Part shown: piece by piece, positions 17,620 to 27,683 of the stretch | Position numbering within the stretch: position 1 is the first letter of the stretch | How the letters are laid out: every line of letters starts with the position of its first letter | NCBI GenBank assembly: GCA_005793345.1 | Contig: SXSU01000015.1 | Span: 1-62,626 of the forward strand | Direction of reading: 5' to 3' | DNA length: 62,626 nucleotides | From: Bdellovibrionales bacterium | GTDB taxonomy: Bacteria > Bdellovibrionota > Bdellovibrionia > Bdellovibrionales > Bdellovibrionaceae | Notes under the pieces: model-generated | Seen by the model: the letters and a program-made list of their open reading frames with translations, nothing else | Databases searched by the model: none | Told to the model about the DNA's origin: nothing | Translations under genes and position numbers: made by a program

Positions 17620-20600
17620 TTGAAAAAAAGTCTTTTTTTGAAACAAAGTGAAGGAACTTTAAATTTCTTCACTTTGTTTATAATTTTAATATTGTTGTTA
17701 TTTACAATGCCAGGGTGTTCTGGCTGTACTTATTTTTTTTAGATGTTGAATCTCTTGATAAATCAACTACGGGCAGTTCTCCTGTTGAAACACCTACCTC
17801 AACAATCATCCCACCTTCTTTAACAGTTACAATCATTCAACCGAGCGCTGGAGCTATTTCAAACTCAAGTACTTTACTGAGTGATGATGCCACTCCAACA
17901 ATTCAAATTACTGGAGTTCAAGTTGGGGATATAATCAAAATTTATACGGGCGGAGATTGCCATTCTGGAAGTGAAATTTACTCTGAGGTTATTTCATCTA
18001 ATGGAACACAAAACATTACGCTTTCAAGTTCATTGATTGATGGTAGTTATACTTTTGCGGCGGAAATTACATCAGGTTCATCTTCTGCAGTGCCTCAATG
18101 TTTGAATTCAATATCTCCTTCAACTTATATAGTGGATACACAACTTCCAACGATAGATTCGATAAGTCCCTTAACACTCAATTCTTTAACAGGTGGTACA
18201 ATTTCATTAAACGGTTCTCACTTTGTTGCAGGAGCAACGGTCCTTGTTGGAGGTGTAGAGTGTACGAATCCAGTTTTAAATTCTGGAATGAAGCTAACCT
18301 GCATAGCACCACCTTATTTGGATTCTACCCAATCAATTATTGTAAGCAAACCTATGGGGACAAGTGCAAGTTAAAATGGAGTTCAATATGTGACTCCTGT
18401 TAATCCACTCTCACCTGTTTGTTTTAATGGTGCAGTAGCTGCAATGGCACCTGATGAACTCAACAACACACTTTATGTTGGAGGTCACTTCACTCAAATT
18501 GGTACATGTTCTGGTGGGGGACTAACTTTAAATAAAACAACATCTCGACCAACAGCACCGCTTTGGCAGTTTCCGAAAGTTGCGGGCACAGTAAATGCTT
18601 CGATCAGTGATGGAAACGGTGGATTTTTTATTGGTGGTAATTTTAATGCTGTTGGAGATATTGAGTTTTCTAATGTAGCTCATCTTAAGTCTGATGGAAC
18701 TGTTGATCCTGATTTTGGAAAAAATTTAGAGTTTGATGGACCTATTTTAGCTTTAGAAAGAGATCCAAATAATAATACTCTTTACTTAGGAGGAGGTTTC
18801 TCTTCAGTTACTCCATCATTAAAATCTGGAGGTGCTATAATTGATCTTACATCTGGGACTTTATCCCTCGACCAAATAAAGATTTCTGGTAATGTCTATG
18901 CATCAGTTAGCGATAATAATGGTGGATTTTATATTGGAGGAGATATTTCTTGGATCAATGGAATACCAGTTAGTAATATTGCACATATCAAAAGCGATGG
19001 CCAGTTGGATTTATTATTTTTACCAAGTGATATAAATAATACAGTACTTTCACTTGCACTTACAGGTACTACTCTTTTTGTTGGGGGAAGTTTTACTTCC
19101 ATAGGAGGTCAAACTAGAAATCATATTGCAGCATTTGATACAGTTACGGGTAATTTATTATCGTTTAACCCTAATGCGAATGGTACTGTTTATGAACTTA
19201 CTTATTCAAATTCTATACTCTATGTTGGGGGAAGTTTTACTTCCATAGGAGGTCAAACTCGAAATAATATTGCTTCAATTGATACAACTAATGGGACTGT
19301 AACAATATTTAACCCTACTGCGAACGGTTCAGTTCATGCGCTTGAGATCTCAGGAACTACACTCTACGTTGGGGGGAGTTTTAGTTTCATAGGAGGGCAA
19401 AGCCGACGTTCTGTTGCAGCCTTTGATATTGTTAGCGGGAATATTACTGCATTTAATCCTGATGTCAGTGGTAGTGTTTTTGATATTTTTTTATTAGATT
19501 CTACACTTTATATTGGTGGAACCTTTACTCATATAGGGGGGCATGCCCGGAAAATAATAGCCGCACTTGATACGACAACAGGAAGTGCGACAATGTTCAA
19601 TCCAAATGCTAGTAGTACTGTTAGTACAATTTCAATATCAGGTTCTTCTCTTTTTGTTGGGGGATATTTTGATTCCATAGGAGGTCAAGCTAGGAACAAT
19701 ATTGCTTCCATTGATTCGACTACAGGTGATTTAACAACTTTTAATCCAAATGCGGATGGTACAATTTCAGCCCTTTCTCTTTCGGGAACAAATCTATATG
19801 TTGGAGGTCAATTTTTTTCTATTGACGGCAAAACTAGACCTTATATTGCAGCAATAGATACAGCTTCAGGTAGTGTAACATCTTTTAACCCTGTTTCTGG
19901 TGGTTTTGTAAATTCACTTGTTGCATCAGGTACTATTCTTTATGTCGGTGGTAACTTTATTGCCATCGGAGGCAAAGCACGAAATCATATTGCTGCAATT
20001 GATACAACTTCGGGTACTGCAATTTTCTTCGATCCAAATGCTAATTTTTATGTTCAGACAATGACACTTTTAAATTCTAAACTTTATGTTGGGGGAAATT
20101 TTAATTCCATAGGCGGACAGCCACGTAATTACATTGCCGCTCTTGATATAAATACAGGAAATGCAACATCATTCAACCCCAATGCTAATGGAATTGTTAG
20201 AGCTCTTTTGCCCTCTGGAACAACAATTTTTGCCGGAGGAAATTTTTCGTCCATAGGAGGACAACCTCGAAACCATATTGCTGAACTAGATATGACATTG
20301 GGTGATGCAACAACATTTAACCCAAATTTTGATAATGATGTACTTGCACTATCATCATCAGGATCAGCTATTTATATAGGTGGAGATTTTACTAGTATAG
20401 GTGGGAAGACACGAAATTATTTTGCAGCTCTTGATACAAATACTGGTGATGCAACTTCTTTAAATCCTAATTTTGATAGTTTTGTATATTCACTTTTACT
20501 TTCAGATTCCACTCTTTATGTTGGTGGTTATTTTAATTTTGTTGGTGGACAAAATCGAAATTCAATTGCTGCAATAGATACGACAACTGGGACAGTAACT

Positions 20601-21332
20601 TCATTTAACCCTAATGCAAATACTTATGTTAATACATTAGCACTTTCTGGATCAACCCTTTATATAGGGGGAGCTTTTGGTTCAGTAGGAGGACAAGGTC
20701 GAAGTTATATAGCTGCAGTTGATAAGACTTCTGGTAATGTATTAGCTTTCAACCCTAATGCTAATAGCCCTGTTCTAATAATTGTTGCTTCTGGTACAAA
20801 TCTATTTGTAGGTGGATATTTTACTTCCATAGGGGGACAAATTCGAAACTATATTGCTGAGCTTAATACTACAACTGGTGCTGCAACATCTTTTTATACT
20901 GATGCTAATAATGCTGTTAACACATTAATAATCTCTGGTTCTGATCTTTATGTTGGAGGACTTTTTAATTCAATTGGAGGTCAGTCTCGAAAGTACATTG
21001 CCGCACTAGATCTAGTTACTGGAAGTGCGACAACATTCAACCCTAATTCTGGTCCATTTGTTAATAGCCTTACTTTAGAAGGTTCCATGCTTTACATTGG
21101 AGGACGTTTTTCTTGGTTAGGAGGTAAGCTTCGAAATGGAATTGCTGCTTTTGATCTCACAGTAGGAAAAGCAACTTCCTTTAACCCTATTTTGGATAAT
21201 GGTGGTTTTGTTAAATCAATTTCTCAAATTGGAAACCAATTATTTGTTAGTGGTAATTTTTCTAGTGTTAATTTTAAACCCCGATCAAACTTTTTTGTAA
21301 TTGACCTTACCACTGGCTCATTGGCTTACTAA
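17620..21332 (+). pseudogene. Interrupted gene for a large repeat (propeller-type) lipoprotein with an IPT/TIG-like domain
   Basis: Three open stretches join into one protein of about 1238 codons if one base is added at a T8 tract and one stop is read through. A TTG at 17620, with AAGGTG ahead of it, opens a lipoprotein signal peptide (hydrophobic FIILILLLFTMPGC). The frame stops at 17740-17742 after T8 (17733-17740); a ninth T would continue it into LDVESLDKSTTG. The second stretch (to 18371) has Thr/Ser-rich sequence and an IPT/TIG-like unit (PTIDSISPLTLNSLTGG...), ending at TAA 18372-18374. The same frame resumes as NGVQYVTPVNPLSP. The rest holds about 20 copies of a ~48-residue unit, LYVGGxFxSIGGQxRNxIAAxDTxTG...FNPNA. 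Overlaps phoU by four bases, convergent. Likely a recently broken surface adhesin. Confidence 0.82.
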
Positions 21333-22012
21333 ACTTGCTTGGGCAGTTTATTCATTTTTAAAAATCCATGGCGAATATCTTTTCCTGTGTATGCGTAAAT
21401 GACACCCTCAGCAATATTAGTAGCGTGGTCACCCAAGCGTTCTAAGTTTCTGGCAATTAAAATTAGATTAAGTGCAGGTTGAACTTTTTGCGGATCCTTT
21501 TGCATGACTTGAACTAATTGTTTGAAGGATTCGTTTTTTAATTCATCAACTTCATCATCACAGGAAACAACATGTTTTGCTTTTTCAACATCTTCTAATA
21601 CAAAGGCATCTAAAGAGTCTTTAACCATTGCTCTAACTTTATTTACCATTTTAGGAATTTCATTATTTGGCTCAATGGCCACAAAGTTTAAATACTCTTT
21701 TCCATTATAAGCAATATTAACACACTGATCTCCCATTCGTTCTAGATCCGTATTAATTTTTATAACTGAAATTACAAAGCGAAGATCTTTAGCTACTGGG
21801 CCTTGTTTCGCTAGTAATTCCATACATGTTGAATCTAATTCAATATGGTCTGCATTAATTTTTTTTTCGTACTCATGAACTTGTTGAAAGGTTTTTTGAT
21901 CTTTTAATAATAGTGCTTGAGAAGCAACTTCAAGGGCTTTTTCAACATGTGCACCCATAAGAACTAGTTTTCGTTTAAGCTCTTCAATTCTAACTTCGAG
22001 GACTTTTTCCAT
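21329..22012 (-). CDS. phoU: Phosphate transport system regulatory protein PhoU
   Basis: PhoU links the Pst transporter to the Pho two-component system and represses uptake and signalling when phosphate is plentiful. The two three-helix repeats are visible, each with the metal-binding ExxxD pattern: KINTDLERMGDQCVNIA and ILIARNLERLGDHATNIAEGV. 227 residues is normal. It is the last gene of pstSCAB-phoU, 76 bases after pstB, and its end overlaps the convergent repeat-lipoprotein gene. phoB and phoR are not in the window. Confidence 0.96.
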   Translation of the reverse strand: MEKVLEVRIEELKRKLVLMGAHVEKALEVASQALLLKDQKTFQQVHEYEKKINADHIELDSTCMELLAKQGPVAKDLRFVISVIKINTDLERMGDQCVNIAYNGKEYLNFVAIEPNNEIPKMVNKVRAMVKDSLDAFVLEDVEKAKHVVSCDDEVDELKNESFKQLVQVMQKDPQKVQPALNLILIARNLERLGDHATNIAEGVIYAYTGKDIRHGFLKMNKLPKQV

Positions 22013-22088
22013 TTTTTATTCCTTAAGCTTTTTATAGTATTATAGTCTATAAATAACTATTAAGCGCAATCAAACACTATTGCGTCAA

Positions 22089-22850
22089 TTAAGAAAATCG
22101 TCCTGTGATATAACTTTCTGTCTGCTTATTCTGTGGATTTGTAAAAATTTGTGATGTTTCACCAAATTCCACCAATTCGCCAAGATACATAAAGGCTACC
22201 GAATCTGAAATTCTAGAAGCTTGATGTAAATTATGAGTCACAATTAATATAGTTACATCTCGCTTAAGTTCTACAATTAAATCTTCTATTTTTCCTGTAG
22301 AAATTGGATCTAGTGCTGAAGTTGGTTCGTCCATTAAGATAATTGGTGGATTAATTGCTAAAGCTCTTGCAATACAAAGCCTTTGTTGTTGCCCTCCTGA
22401 TAAGCTTAAGCCTGGGGCCTTCAATTTATCTTTAACTTCATCCCAAAGAGCTGCTTGTCTTAAAGATTTTTCCACAATTTCCATGAGCAAACTTTTTTTT
22501 CGAATTCCACGTAAGATTAATCCAGCGGCTACGTTTTCAAATATTGACATAGATGGAAAAGGGTTTGGTTTTTGAAACACCATTCCTATTTTTGAGCGAA
22601 TTTCAACAGGATCAGATCCCCGTGAATAAATATTTTTACCTTGGAGAAAAATTTCTCCTTCAACTCTAGTATCGGGTGTTTCTTCATGAAGACGGTTCAC
22701 ACATCGAAGTAATGTACTCTTTCCGCATCCAGATGGGCCAATTAGTGCAACTACATCTTGGTGTTCAACATCAAAGGAAACATTTTTAACAATATGTGTT
22801 TTGCCGAAATAAGCATTTAACGATTTTATTGAGAGTATGGTTGGACTCAT
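22089..22850 (-). CDS. pstB: Phosphate ABC transporter ATP-binding protein PstB
   Basis: The ATPase of the high-affinity phosphate importer. Walker [10 protein letters not shown], the Q-loop in [11 protein letters not shown] (a PstB hallmark), signature LSGGQQQR, Walker [12 protein letters not shown] and switch His in VTHNLHQA are all present. 253 residues, normal. It follows pstA by about 30 bases and precedes phoU on the minus strand. Confidence 0.97.
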   Translation of the reverse strand: MSPTILSIKSLNAYFGKTHIVKNVSFDVEHQDVVALIGPSGCGKSTLLRCVNRLHEETPDTRVEGEIFLQGKNIYSRGSDPVEIRSKIGMVFQKPNPFPSMSIFENVAAGLILRGIRKKSLLMEIVEKSLRQAALWDEVKDKLKAPGLSLSGGQQQRLCIARALAINPPIILMDEPTSALDPISTGKIEDLIVELKRDVTILIVTHNLHQASRISDSVAFMYLGELVEFGETSQIFTNPQNKQTESYITGRFS

Positions 22851-22882
22851 TATTTTTCCTTCAATAATTTGATTTATCTTTT

Positions 22883-23764
22883 TTAATTTCTCTCATTTAA
22901 TTGGCGAGAGAGTAGAGTTCTTGAAAGTAAATTTAAAATAAAAATTAATGTGACTAGTGTTAAAGCCCCAGCCCATGCTTGCTTGTGCCAGTCTTCAAAT
23001 GGACTTATGGCATAATTATATATTTGTACTGGAATTGAAGCGATTGGCTGTTTTAAGTTTTGTAACCAATAACGATTTCCAAATGCGGTTACTAAGAGAG
23101 GAGCAGTTTCACCAGCTATTCGAGAGACTGCTAACATGACACCAGTGATGACTGCGCCTTTGCGACCATTTAATACTATTGATATAATGACTCGCCAGCG
23201 AGGAATCCCAAGAGCTAACCCAGCTTCGCGCACATGAATTGGAAGTAATTTTAAAACCTCTTCGGTTGTTTTAATAACTATTGGGATCATTAAAATAGAA
23301 AGCGCAGCAGATCCTGCATAGGCAGAAAAAGTTTTCATAGGAATAACCATGACAGAATAAATAAATAATCCAACAACGATACTTGGAAGGCTAGCAAGCA
23401 AATCTACAATTAAACGAAAAAAAGAGGCCAGCCAAGAATGAGATTGACCGTATTCGGATAAATAAACTCCTGACAAAACACCGATGGGCACACTAACTAA
23501 AGATGCGAGACCAATCATTGTTAGACTGCCTATAATAGAATTACCCATTCCTCCTCCTGTTTGCCCAGTAGGAGTAGGTAATTCAGTAAAAAAAGTAAAA
23601 TTTAATTCTGGAAAACCTAGTTTTACAATATGATAAAATACAAATGCGAGAGGAGTAATTGCAACAACTCCACAAGATAAAATTAAAGTTTGCATGATGA
23701 TATTTTTTATTTTTCTTTTTTTAGTAACTTTTAAATACCAATCTTTTTCTTTAATATTCTTCAT
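22883..23764 (-). CDS. pstA: Phosphate ABC transporter permease PstA
   Basis: Inner-membrane channel subunit of the Pst importer. Six hydrophobic segments, a long periplasmic loop with [14 protein letters not shown] and the [14 protein letters not shown] coupling motif (EAA loop) identify PstA, as does [15 protein letters not shown]. 293 residues. It starts 5 bases after pstC ends, so the two are probably co-translated. Confidence 0.96.
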   Translation of the reverse strand: MKNIKEKDWYLKVTKKRKIKNIIMQTLILSCGVVAITPLAFVFYHIVKLGFPELNFTFFTELPTPTGQTGGGMGNSIIGSLTMIGLASLVSVPIGVLSGVYLSEYGQSHSWLASFFRLIVDLLASLPSIVVGLFIYSVMVIPMKTFSAYAGSAALSILMIPIVIKTTEEVLKLLPIHVREAGLALGIPRWRVIISIVLNGRKGAVITGVMLAVSRIAGETAPLLVTAFGNRYWLQNLKQPIASIPVQIYNYAISPFEDWHKQAWAGALTLVTLIFILNLLSRTLLSRQLNERN

Positions 23765-23769
23765 TAAAA

Positions 23770-24741
23770 TTATCCTATAAATTTTTTACTTTTGTAATTT
23801 CGAATAATTAATCGAGCAATTAAATTTACGACAAGCGCTACTAAAAATAAACTTAAACCAATTGCTGTTAACGCTGCTAAATGATTATCGGAACTGGCTT
23901 CAGGATACTCATTTGCAACAACGCTGGCCATTGTGGCTGCAGGAGTAAATAAAGACCAAGAAATATCAGGTCTATTACCAATAATCATAGTAACAGCCAT
24001 TGTTTCACCCATGGCTCTACCAAGTCCAAGAATAACAGCACTAACAATTCCTGGCGTTGCTGTTTTAATAACAGAAAGCCAAATCATTTCCCAGCGGGTA
24101 GCTCCTAAGGTGAGCGCTGCTTCTCTTGTAATTTGAGGAATTGAAGTGAAAACTTCTCGAATGACAGTCGTAATTGTTGGAAGAATCATAATTGATAATA
24201 TAATTCCAGCTGAAAACATTCCAATACCAAATGGTGGACCTTGAAAAAAAGGAAGGAAACCAAAAGCTTTTGTGAGTGAAGGCTGTATATAATCTCTAAT
24301 TATTGGGGCAAGAACAAAAATACCCCATAATCCATAAACAACACTAGGTATTGCTGCCAGCATTTCAACAAGAAAACTTAATGGAGTTTGCAATTTTTTA
24401 GGAGCGAGTTCGGTTATAAATACGGCAGTGCCAATAGATACAGGTACGGCAAACATAAGAGCTAAAAGCGATGACATTAATGTGCCATAAATAAATGGTA
24501 GTGCACCATAGGATTCTCTATTGGGGCTCCAGTCTTGACTTAATAGAAACTTAAAACCCATAGTATCCCAAATAGGTTTAGAGTTAGAATATAAATAATA
24601 AATTATAAGAAAAAAAATAGCTATAACAAATAAAACAATGAGTCTTAGTAAAAGCAGAAACGCGAAATCAGATTTTCTGACTTCGCGTGGAGTAAGTTTT
24701 TTTACTAAATTTTTAAAATTAAAATTATTCAAATTTAACAT
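23770..24741 (-). CDS. pstC: Phosphate ABC transporter permease PstC
   Basis: Second permease of the Pst importer. The EAA-type loop REAALTLGATRWEMIW, GRAMGETMAVTMIIGN and the AIPSVVYGLWGIFVLAP segment are typical. Hydrophobic segments run from about residue 28 to 315. The ATG at 24741 lies inside the end of pstS, an overlap of 17 bases, pointing to translational coupling of the binding protein and permease. An alternative shorter start is possible, because the first ~15 residues are Asn-rich and poorly conserved in character. Confidence 0.95.
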   Translation of the reverse strand: MLNLNNFNFKNLVKKLTPREVRKSDFAFLLLLRLIVLFVIAIFFLIIYYLYSNSKPIWDTMGFKFLLSQDWSPNRESYGALPFIYGTLMSSLLALMFAVPVSIGTAVFITELAPKKLQTPLSFLVEMLAAIPSVVYGLWGIFVLAPIIRDYIQPSLTKAFGFLPFFQGPPFGIGMFSAGIILSIMILPTITTVIREVFTSIPQITREAALTLGATRWEMIWLSVIKTATPGIVSAVILGLGRAMGETMAVTMIIGNRPDISWSLFTPAATMASVVANEYPEASSDNHLAALTAIGLSLFLVALVVNLIARLIIRNYKSKKFIG

Positions 24742-25741
24742 CTGAAAGTTTTTTTAAAACCTCTTTACGAATTTCCTCTGGAACAGCAGAATAATTGATC
24801 TCACTTGCAATTTTTTGAGCAGGTTGTGACATTGCCCATTTAGCAAAATCAATAATTGCGGTTCCCTTTTCTTTTGGCATTTTATTAAATACAAGCATCC
24901 AAGTAAAAGCTGAAATTGGGTAAGCTTTTGCATCGTTTGAATCAGTGATTGAAACTCTAAATTCTTTTTCTAAAGCCTCTTTTTTAATACTAGCTGCAGC
25001 AGCAGAAACAGAAGTATTGTTGGCATCTATAATTTTACCTGATTTATTTACTACTTGAGCATAAGCTAATTTATTTTCAACAGCATAAATCAACTCGACA
25101 TAACCGACTGTACCTGGTGTTTGTTTAATTAATCCAGCAACACCTGCATTACCTTTTGCAGCAAGGCTGCCTTTGAACCAATCCACAGTTTTACCATTTT
25201 TTCCAACCCACTCAGGACTTACTTTTGATAAATACTCGCTAAACACAGCAGTGGTTCCGCTACCATCAGCTCTAGTGGCAACCGCAATTGCAAGATCTGG
25301 TAATTTTAATTTAGGGTTTAATTTCGCAATATCAACATGATTCCATTTAGTGATTGTACCATTGAAAATTTTTGCAACAGTTGAACCATCAAGAACTAGT
25401 GGTTTTTCAAGTGTTAAATTATAGCTAACTACAACAGCACCTAAGGCCATTGGCACATGAAGAACATGACTACTAGCTTTTGCTTCGTCTTCAGCTTTAA
25501 TTGGATCATCAGAACCTGCAAAATCTACAGTCCCAGCAATAAGTTGTTTAATTCCAGCGCCACTACCAATTCCCTGATAATTAAATTGTGAAGTCTTATT
25601 ATTTTTTTGGTATTCAGAAAAAAGTTTTGTATATAAAGGTTCAGCAAATGTTGAGCCTGCTCCGTTAATAATTGATGCTCCATTGGCAAAATTTGTGATC
25701 ATATAAAAAAAAGCTGATAAAAATCCAGAACTGATTTTCAT
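24725..25741 (-). CDS. pstS: Phosphate-binding periplasmic protein PstS
   Basis: Captures phosphate in the periplasm for PstCAB. Signal peptide (FLSAFFYMITNFANG), then the class signature INGAGSTFAEPLYTKLF, QGIGSGAGIKQLIAGTVDFAGSD, and the second phosphate-site region ATRADGSGTTAVFSEYL. 338 residues. CAGGAG precedes the ATG. It is the first gene of the pst operon and has a Pho-box-like repeat about 70-85 bases upstream, so phosphate-starvation induction is expected. Confidence 0.97.
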   Translation of the reverse strand: MKISSGFLSAFFYMITNFANGASIINGAGSTFAEPLYTKLFSEYQKNNKTSQFNYQGIGSGAGIKQLIAGTVDFAGSDDPIKAEDEAKASSHVLHVPMALGAVVVSYNLTLEKPLVLDGSTVAKIFNGTITKWNHVDIAKLNPKLKLPDLAIAVATRADGSGTTAVFSEYLSKVSPEWVGKNGKTVDWFKGSLAAKGNAGVAGLIKQTPGTVGYVELIYAVENKLAYAQVVNKSGKIIDANNTSVSAAAASIKKEALEKEFRVSITDSNDAKAYPISAFTWMLVFNKMPKEKGTAIIDFAKWAMSQPAQKIASEINYSAVPEEIRKEVLKKLSDVKFE

Positions 25742-25809
25742 TGAAACTCCTGTTTGTTATTTGGTTATTAATTGAACCGAATTTTAATCAGAAGACAAGT
25801 GAGAATTCA

Positions 25810-25826
25810 TGTTAATATTGTGTTAA
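25810..25826 (-). promoter_or_regulatory. Pho-box-like direct repeat upstream of pstS
   Basis: On the minus strand the sequence reads TTAACA-CAATA-TTAACA, two hexamers with an 11-base period. This matches the arrangement of PhoB/PhoP sites (TTAACA-N5-TTAACA is the Bacillus PhoP form). It lies 69-85 bases before the pstS ATG, with a TAAAAT -10 candidate between them. The match is by inspection only. Confidence 0.6.
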
Positions 25827-25925
25827 GATATTAGAATAGGAATGATGTGTCATCACTAAGTTTATATTTTCATTATAAATAATTAATGAAAAAGTAGAAT
25901 AATAAGAAATCAATCGGAGGAGCTA

Positions 25926-26450
25926 ATGTTAAAAATTTTAATTTTAAGTTTATTTTTTGCTATAAATGTATTTGCAAATTCAGTTGAATTTACTGCTTAT
26001 TTTACTCCATTACCTGGAAATTTTGTCACTAAAACGGATAAAGTTAAAGGTGTGGTTAAAAAAGTAGGGGAATCATATGTTGCAGAAAATATAATTATAG
26101 ATTCAGGGTCACTGTCTTCAGATGCAAAGTTAAGAGACAAACACATGAAGGATGAAGATCGATTGGATGTTAAGAAATTTCCCGAAATTATTTTAGTTAA
26201 GGCAGAAGGTAAAAAGGGTAAAGGTTCTGGGCGTATAAAAATAAAAGGTGTTGAAGTTGAAATTCCAAAAAAACCAGAAGTGAGTGAAGATCCAACTTAT
26301 GAAATAAAAGACGGAAAACTTATCGCTAAGTTTTGTCTATTGTTAGATAAATTTCCCTTCAAAAATTTAAAACATCTTGGTGTTGGTGTAAAAAACGAAA
26401 TTAAAGTAAGAGCAGAAATTGATATAGAAAAAGAAGAAAAAGTAAAATAA
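25926..26450 (+). CDS. YceI family periplasmic protein
   Basis: A 174-residue protein with a signal peptide (ILILSLFFAINVFA) and the YceI lipocalin-like fold. The family signature LRDKHMKDEDRLDVKKFPEI appears after the first strands, and VEFTAYFTPLPGNF and FPFKNLKHLGVGVKNEI fit the other conserved strands. YceI proteins bind amphiphiles such as polyisoprenoids in the periplasm; the ligand here is unknown. A Lys-rich insertion (KAEGKKGKGSGRIKIKG) is unusual. GGAGG lies just before the ATG. The TAA stop forms the left edge of the next palindromic repeat. Confidence 0.88.
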   Translation: MLKILILSLFFAINVFANSVEFTAYFTPLPGNFVTKTDKVKGVVKKVGESYVAENIIIDSGSLSSDAKLRDKHMKDEDRLDVKKFPEIILVKAEGKKGKGSGRIKIKGVEVEIPKKPEVSEDPTYEIKDGKLIAKFCLLLDKFPFKNLKHLGVGVKNEIKVRAEIDIEKEEKVK

Positions 26451-26612
26451 CTGCAAAAGATAATGTCTGATAAAATTGCGAAGCGATCAGACTTAATCTT
26501 TTGCAGTATAAAGGGGCGATAAAAATCGCCCCTAATAAACAAGAAAATAACTGCAAAAGATTATGTCTGATAAAATTGCGAAGCGATCAGACTTAATCTT
26601 TTGCAGTTATTA
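26448..26612 (-). repeat. Intergenic hairpin repeat, A-B-A arrangement, minus orientation
   Basis: Two hairpin-A copies (26450-26507 and 26546-26611) flank one hairpin B (GGGGCGAT-AAAA-ATCGCCCC, 26513-26532), with the spacer AAACAAGAAAATAA between B and the second A. The outer arms here are ACTGCAAAAGAT and ATCTTTTGCAGT, different from those at 4471 but again complementary; the inner AGTCTGATCGCTTCGC core is shared. The TAA of the YceI gene and the TTA (minus stop) of the L,D-transpeptidase gene are at the two edges. Likely a bidirectional terminator between convergent genes. Confidence 0.92.
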
Positions 26613-27440
26613 AGGGCAAATCTCAATTGGAGTTAAGAGATCAACCATATCGTAAATTTCACTGACCTCTTGATCAGTTACAGCAATACAACCATCTGTC
26701 CAATCATAAATTGGGTGACGTTTAGATTCAAAATATTTTTTCATATTCAAGGTCATTTCTTTAAAATCTTCAGAGTCATTTTCATCAAATTTATCATTTA
26801 TACTTTCAGCTAACTCACCTGAAAGAATTGAATGCTTTTCTGGGTCTTGAGATAGACCATGAATTCTTATTAATCCTCCTGCTGATTCTTTTTTTGACAA
26901 AGCAGCAGCTTTTTGTTCAGGTGTGGGATAGCTGATTTCTAATGCGCGAAAGTAATGAGTATATTTATCATCTTTTAAACGAATATGATAAAACCCTTCT
27001 GGTGTTTTTTGATCACCTTCTTTTTCTTTTTTTCCAATGGGGTTTGCACCAAGTGCGATTCGATATTTTTTAATGACTTGATTGTCATTAATAAGAAACA
27101 TTGTTCTTTTAGATTTTAGTACTAATATGTAATTAGCTTTTTGAATTTGATTTATTAAAGATGCTTTACCTTTATTTGAATTTGAAAATTTAGAAAATTC
27201 ACTTAGTGCATTTTTGTTTGAGCAGAAATTTTTATTTTGAATTTTGATATCATTCGTAAAATTGTCATTTATATCTGTTGAAAAATATGTTGGACTTTCT
27301 GTGATCGTTTCGCCATTTGATAAAATAGAAAAAGAAAGTGTAAAAGAAATAATTAAAAAAATATTTATTAAGTGAGATAAGTAGAATCTATTAAAAAGTT
27401 TAAATAATCTAGTTGAATGATATTTAAAATTCATTTTCAT
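26610..27440 (-). CDS. L,D-transpeptidase (YkuD domain)
   Basis: Forms 3-3 peptidoglycan crosslinks or anchors proteins to the wall, in the periplasm. An N-terminal hydrophobic segment (INIFLIISFTLSFSILS, about residues 26-42) is a signal or anchor. The YkuD domain spans about 100-276: ILVLKSKRTMFLI, KKYRIALGANPIGKKEKEGDQKTPEG, the IRIHGLS His and the TDGCIAVTD loop with the catalytic Cys. The HG...(S/T)xGC pattern is complete. 276 residues. A small palindrome lies at 27455-27483 just upstream of the start. Confidence 0.92.
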   Translation of the reverse strand: MKMNFKYHSTRLFKLFNRFYLSHLINIFLIISFTLSFSILSNGETITESPTYFSTDINDNFTNDIKIQNKNFCSNKNALSEFSKFSNSNKGKASLINQIQKANYILVLKSKRTMFLINDNQVIKKYRIALGANPIGKKEKEGDQKTPEGFYHIRLKDDKYTHYFRALEISYPTPEQKAAALSKKESAGGLIRIHGLSQDPEKHSILSGELAESINDKFDENDSEDFKEMTLNMKKYFESKRHPIYDWTDGCIAVTDQEVSEIYDMVDLLTPIEICP

Positions 27441-27454
27441 TTGAGTTCATCCTT

Positions 27455-27483
27455 GAAAATCAAAACTAAAGTTTGTATTTTAT
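27455..27483. repeat. Short palindrome of a second intergenic family
   Basis: GAAAATCAAAACTAAAGTTT followed by GTATTTTA forms an AAACT-AA-AGTTT stem with AAAAT/ATTTT extension. A longer version, 38 bases, lies at 62441-62478. Here it is 15-43 bases upstream of the L,D-transpeptidase start, so it could be an operator or 5' leader structure. Confidence 0.6.
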
Positions 27484-27683
27484 AATTTAATTGAATATAT
27501 TGCACTAATTGCAGTTTTTAAAAAATTCAATTTTTTAATATTAAAATTATTATTAAGTCATAAATCTAGCAAAAAATGTCACAAATCTAGTCTAGAGCTA
27601 AGTGTTTTTTTACTAAATTCTAGACTTGTTTGGGCTTTTTATTCTTGTATCCTAATTTTAAATCTGAATTTAGGAGTTAAGAA

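Noticed and set aside
18372..18374. Programmed stop-codon readthrough or recoding in the propeller lipoprotein gene
   Set aside because: No selenocysteine or pyrrolysine context: the stop is TAA, with no hairpin signal seen. A mutation or sequence error is simpler.
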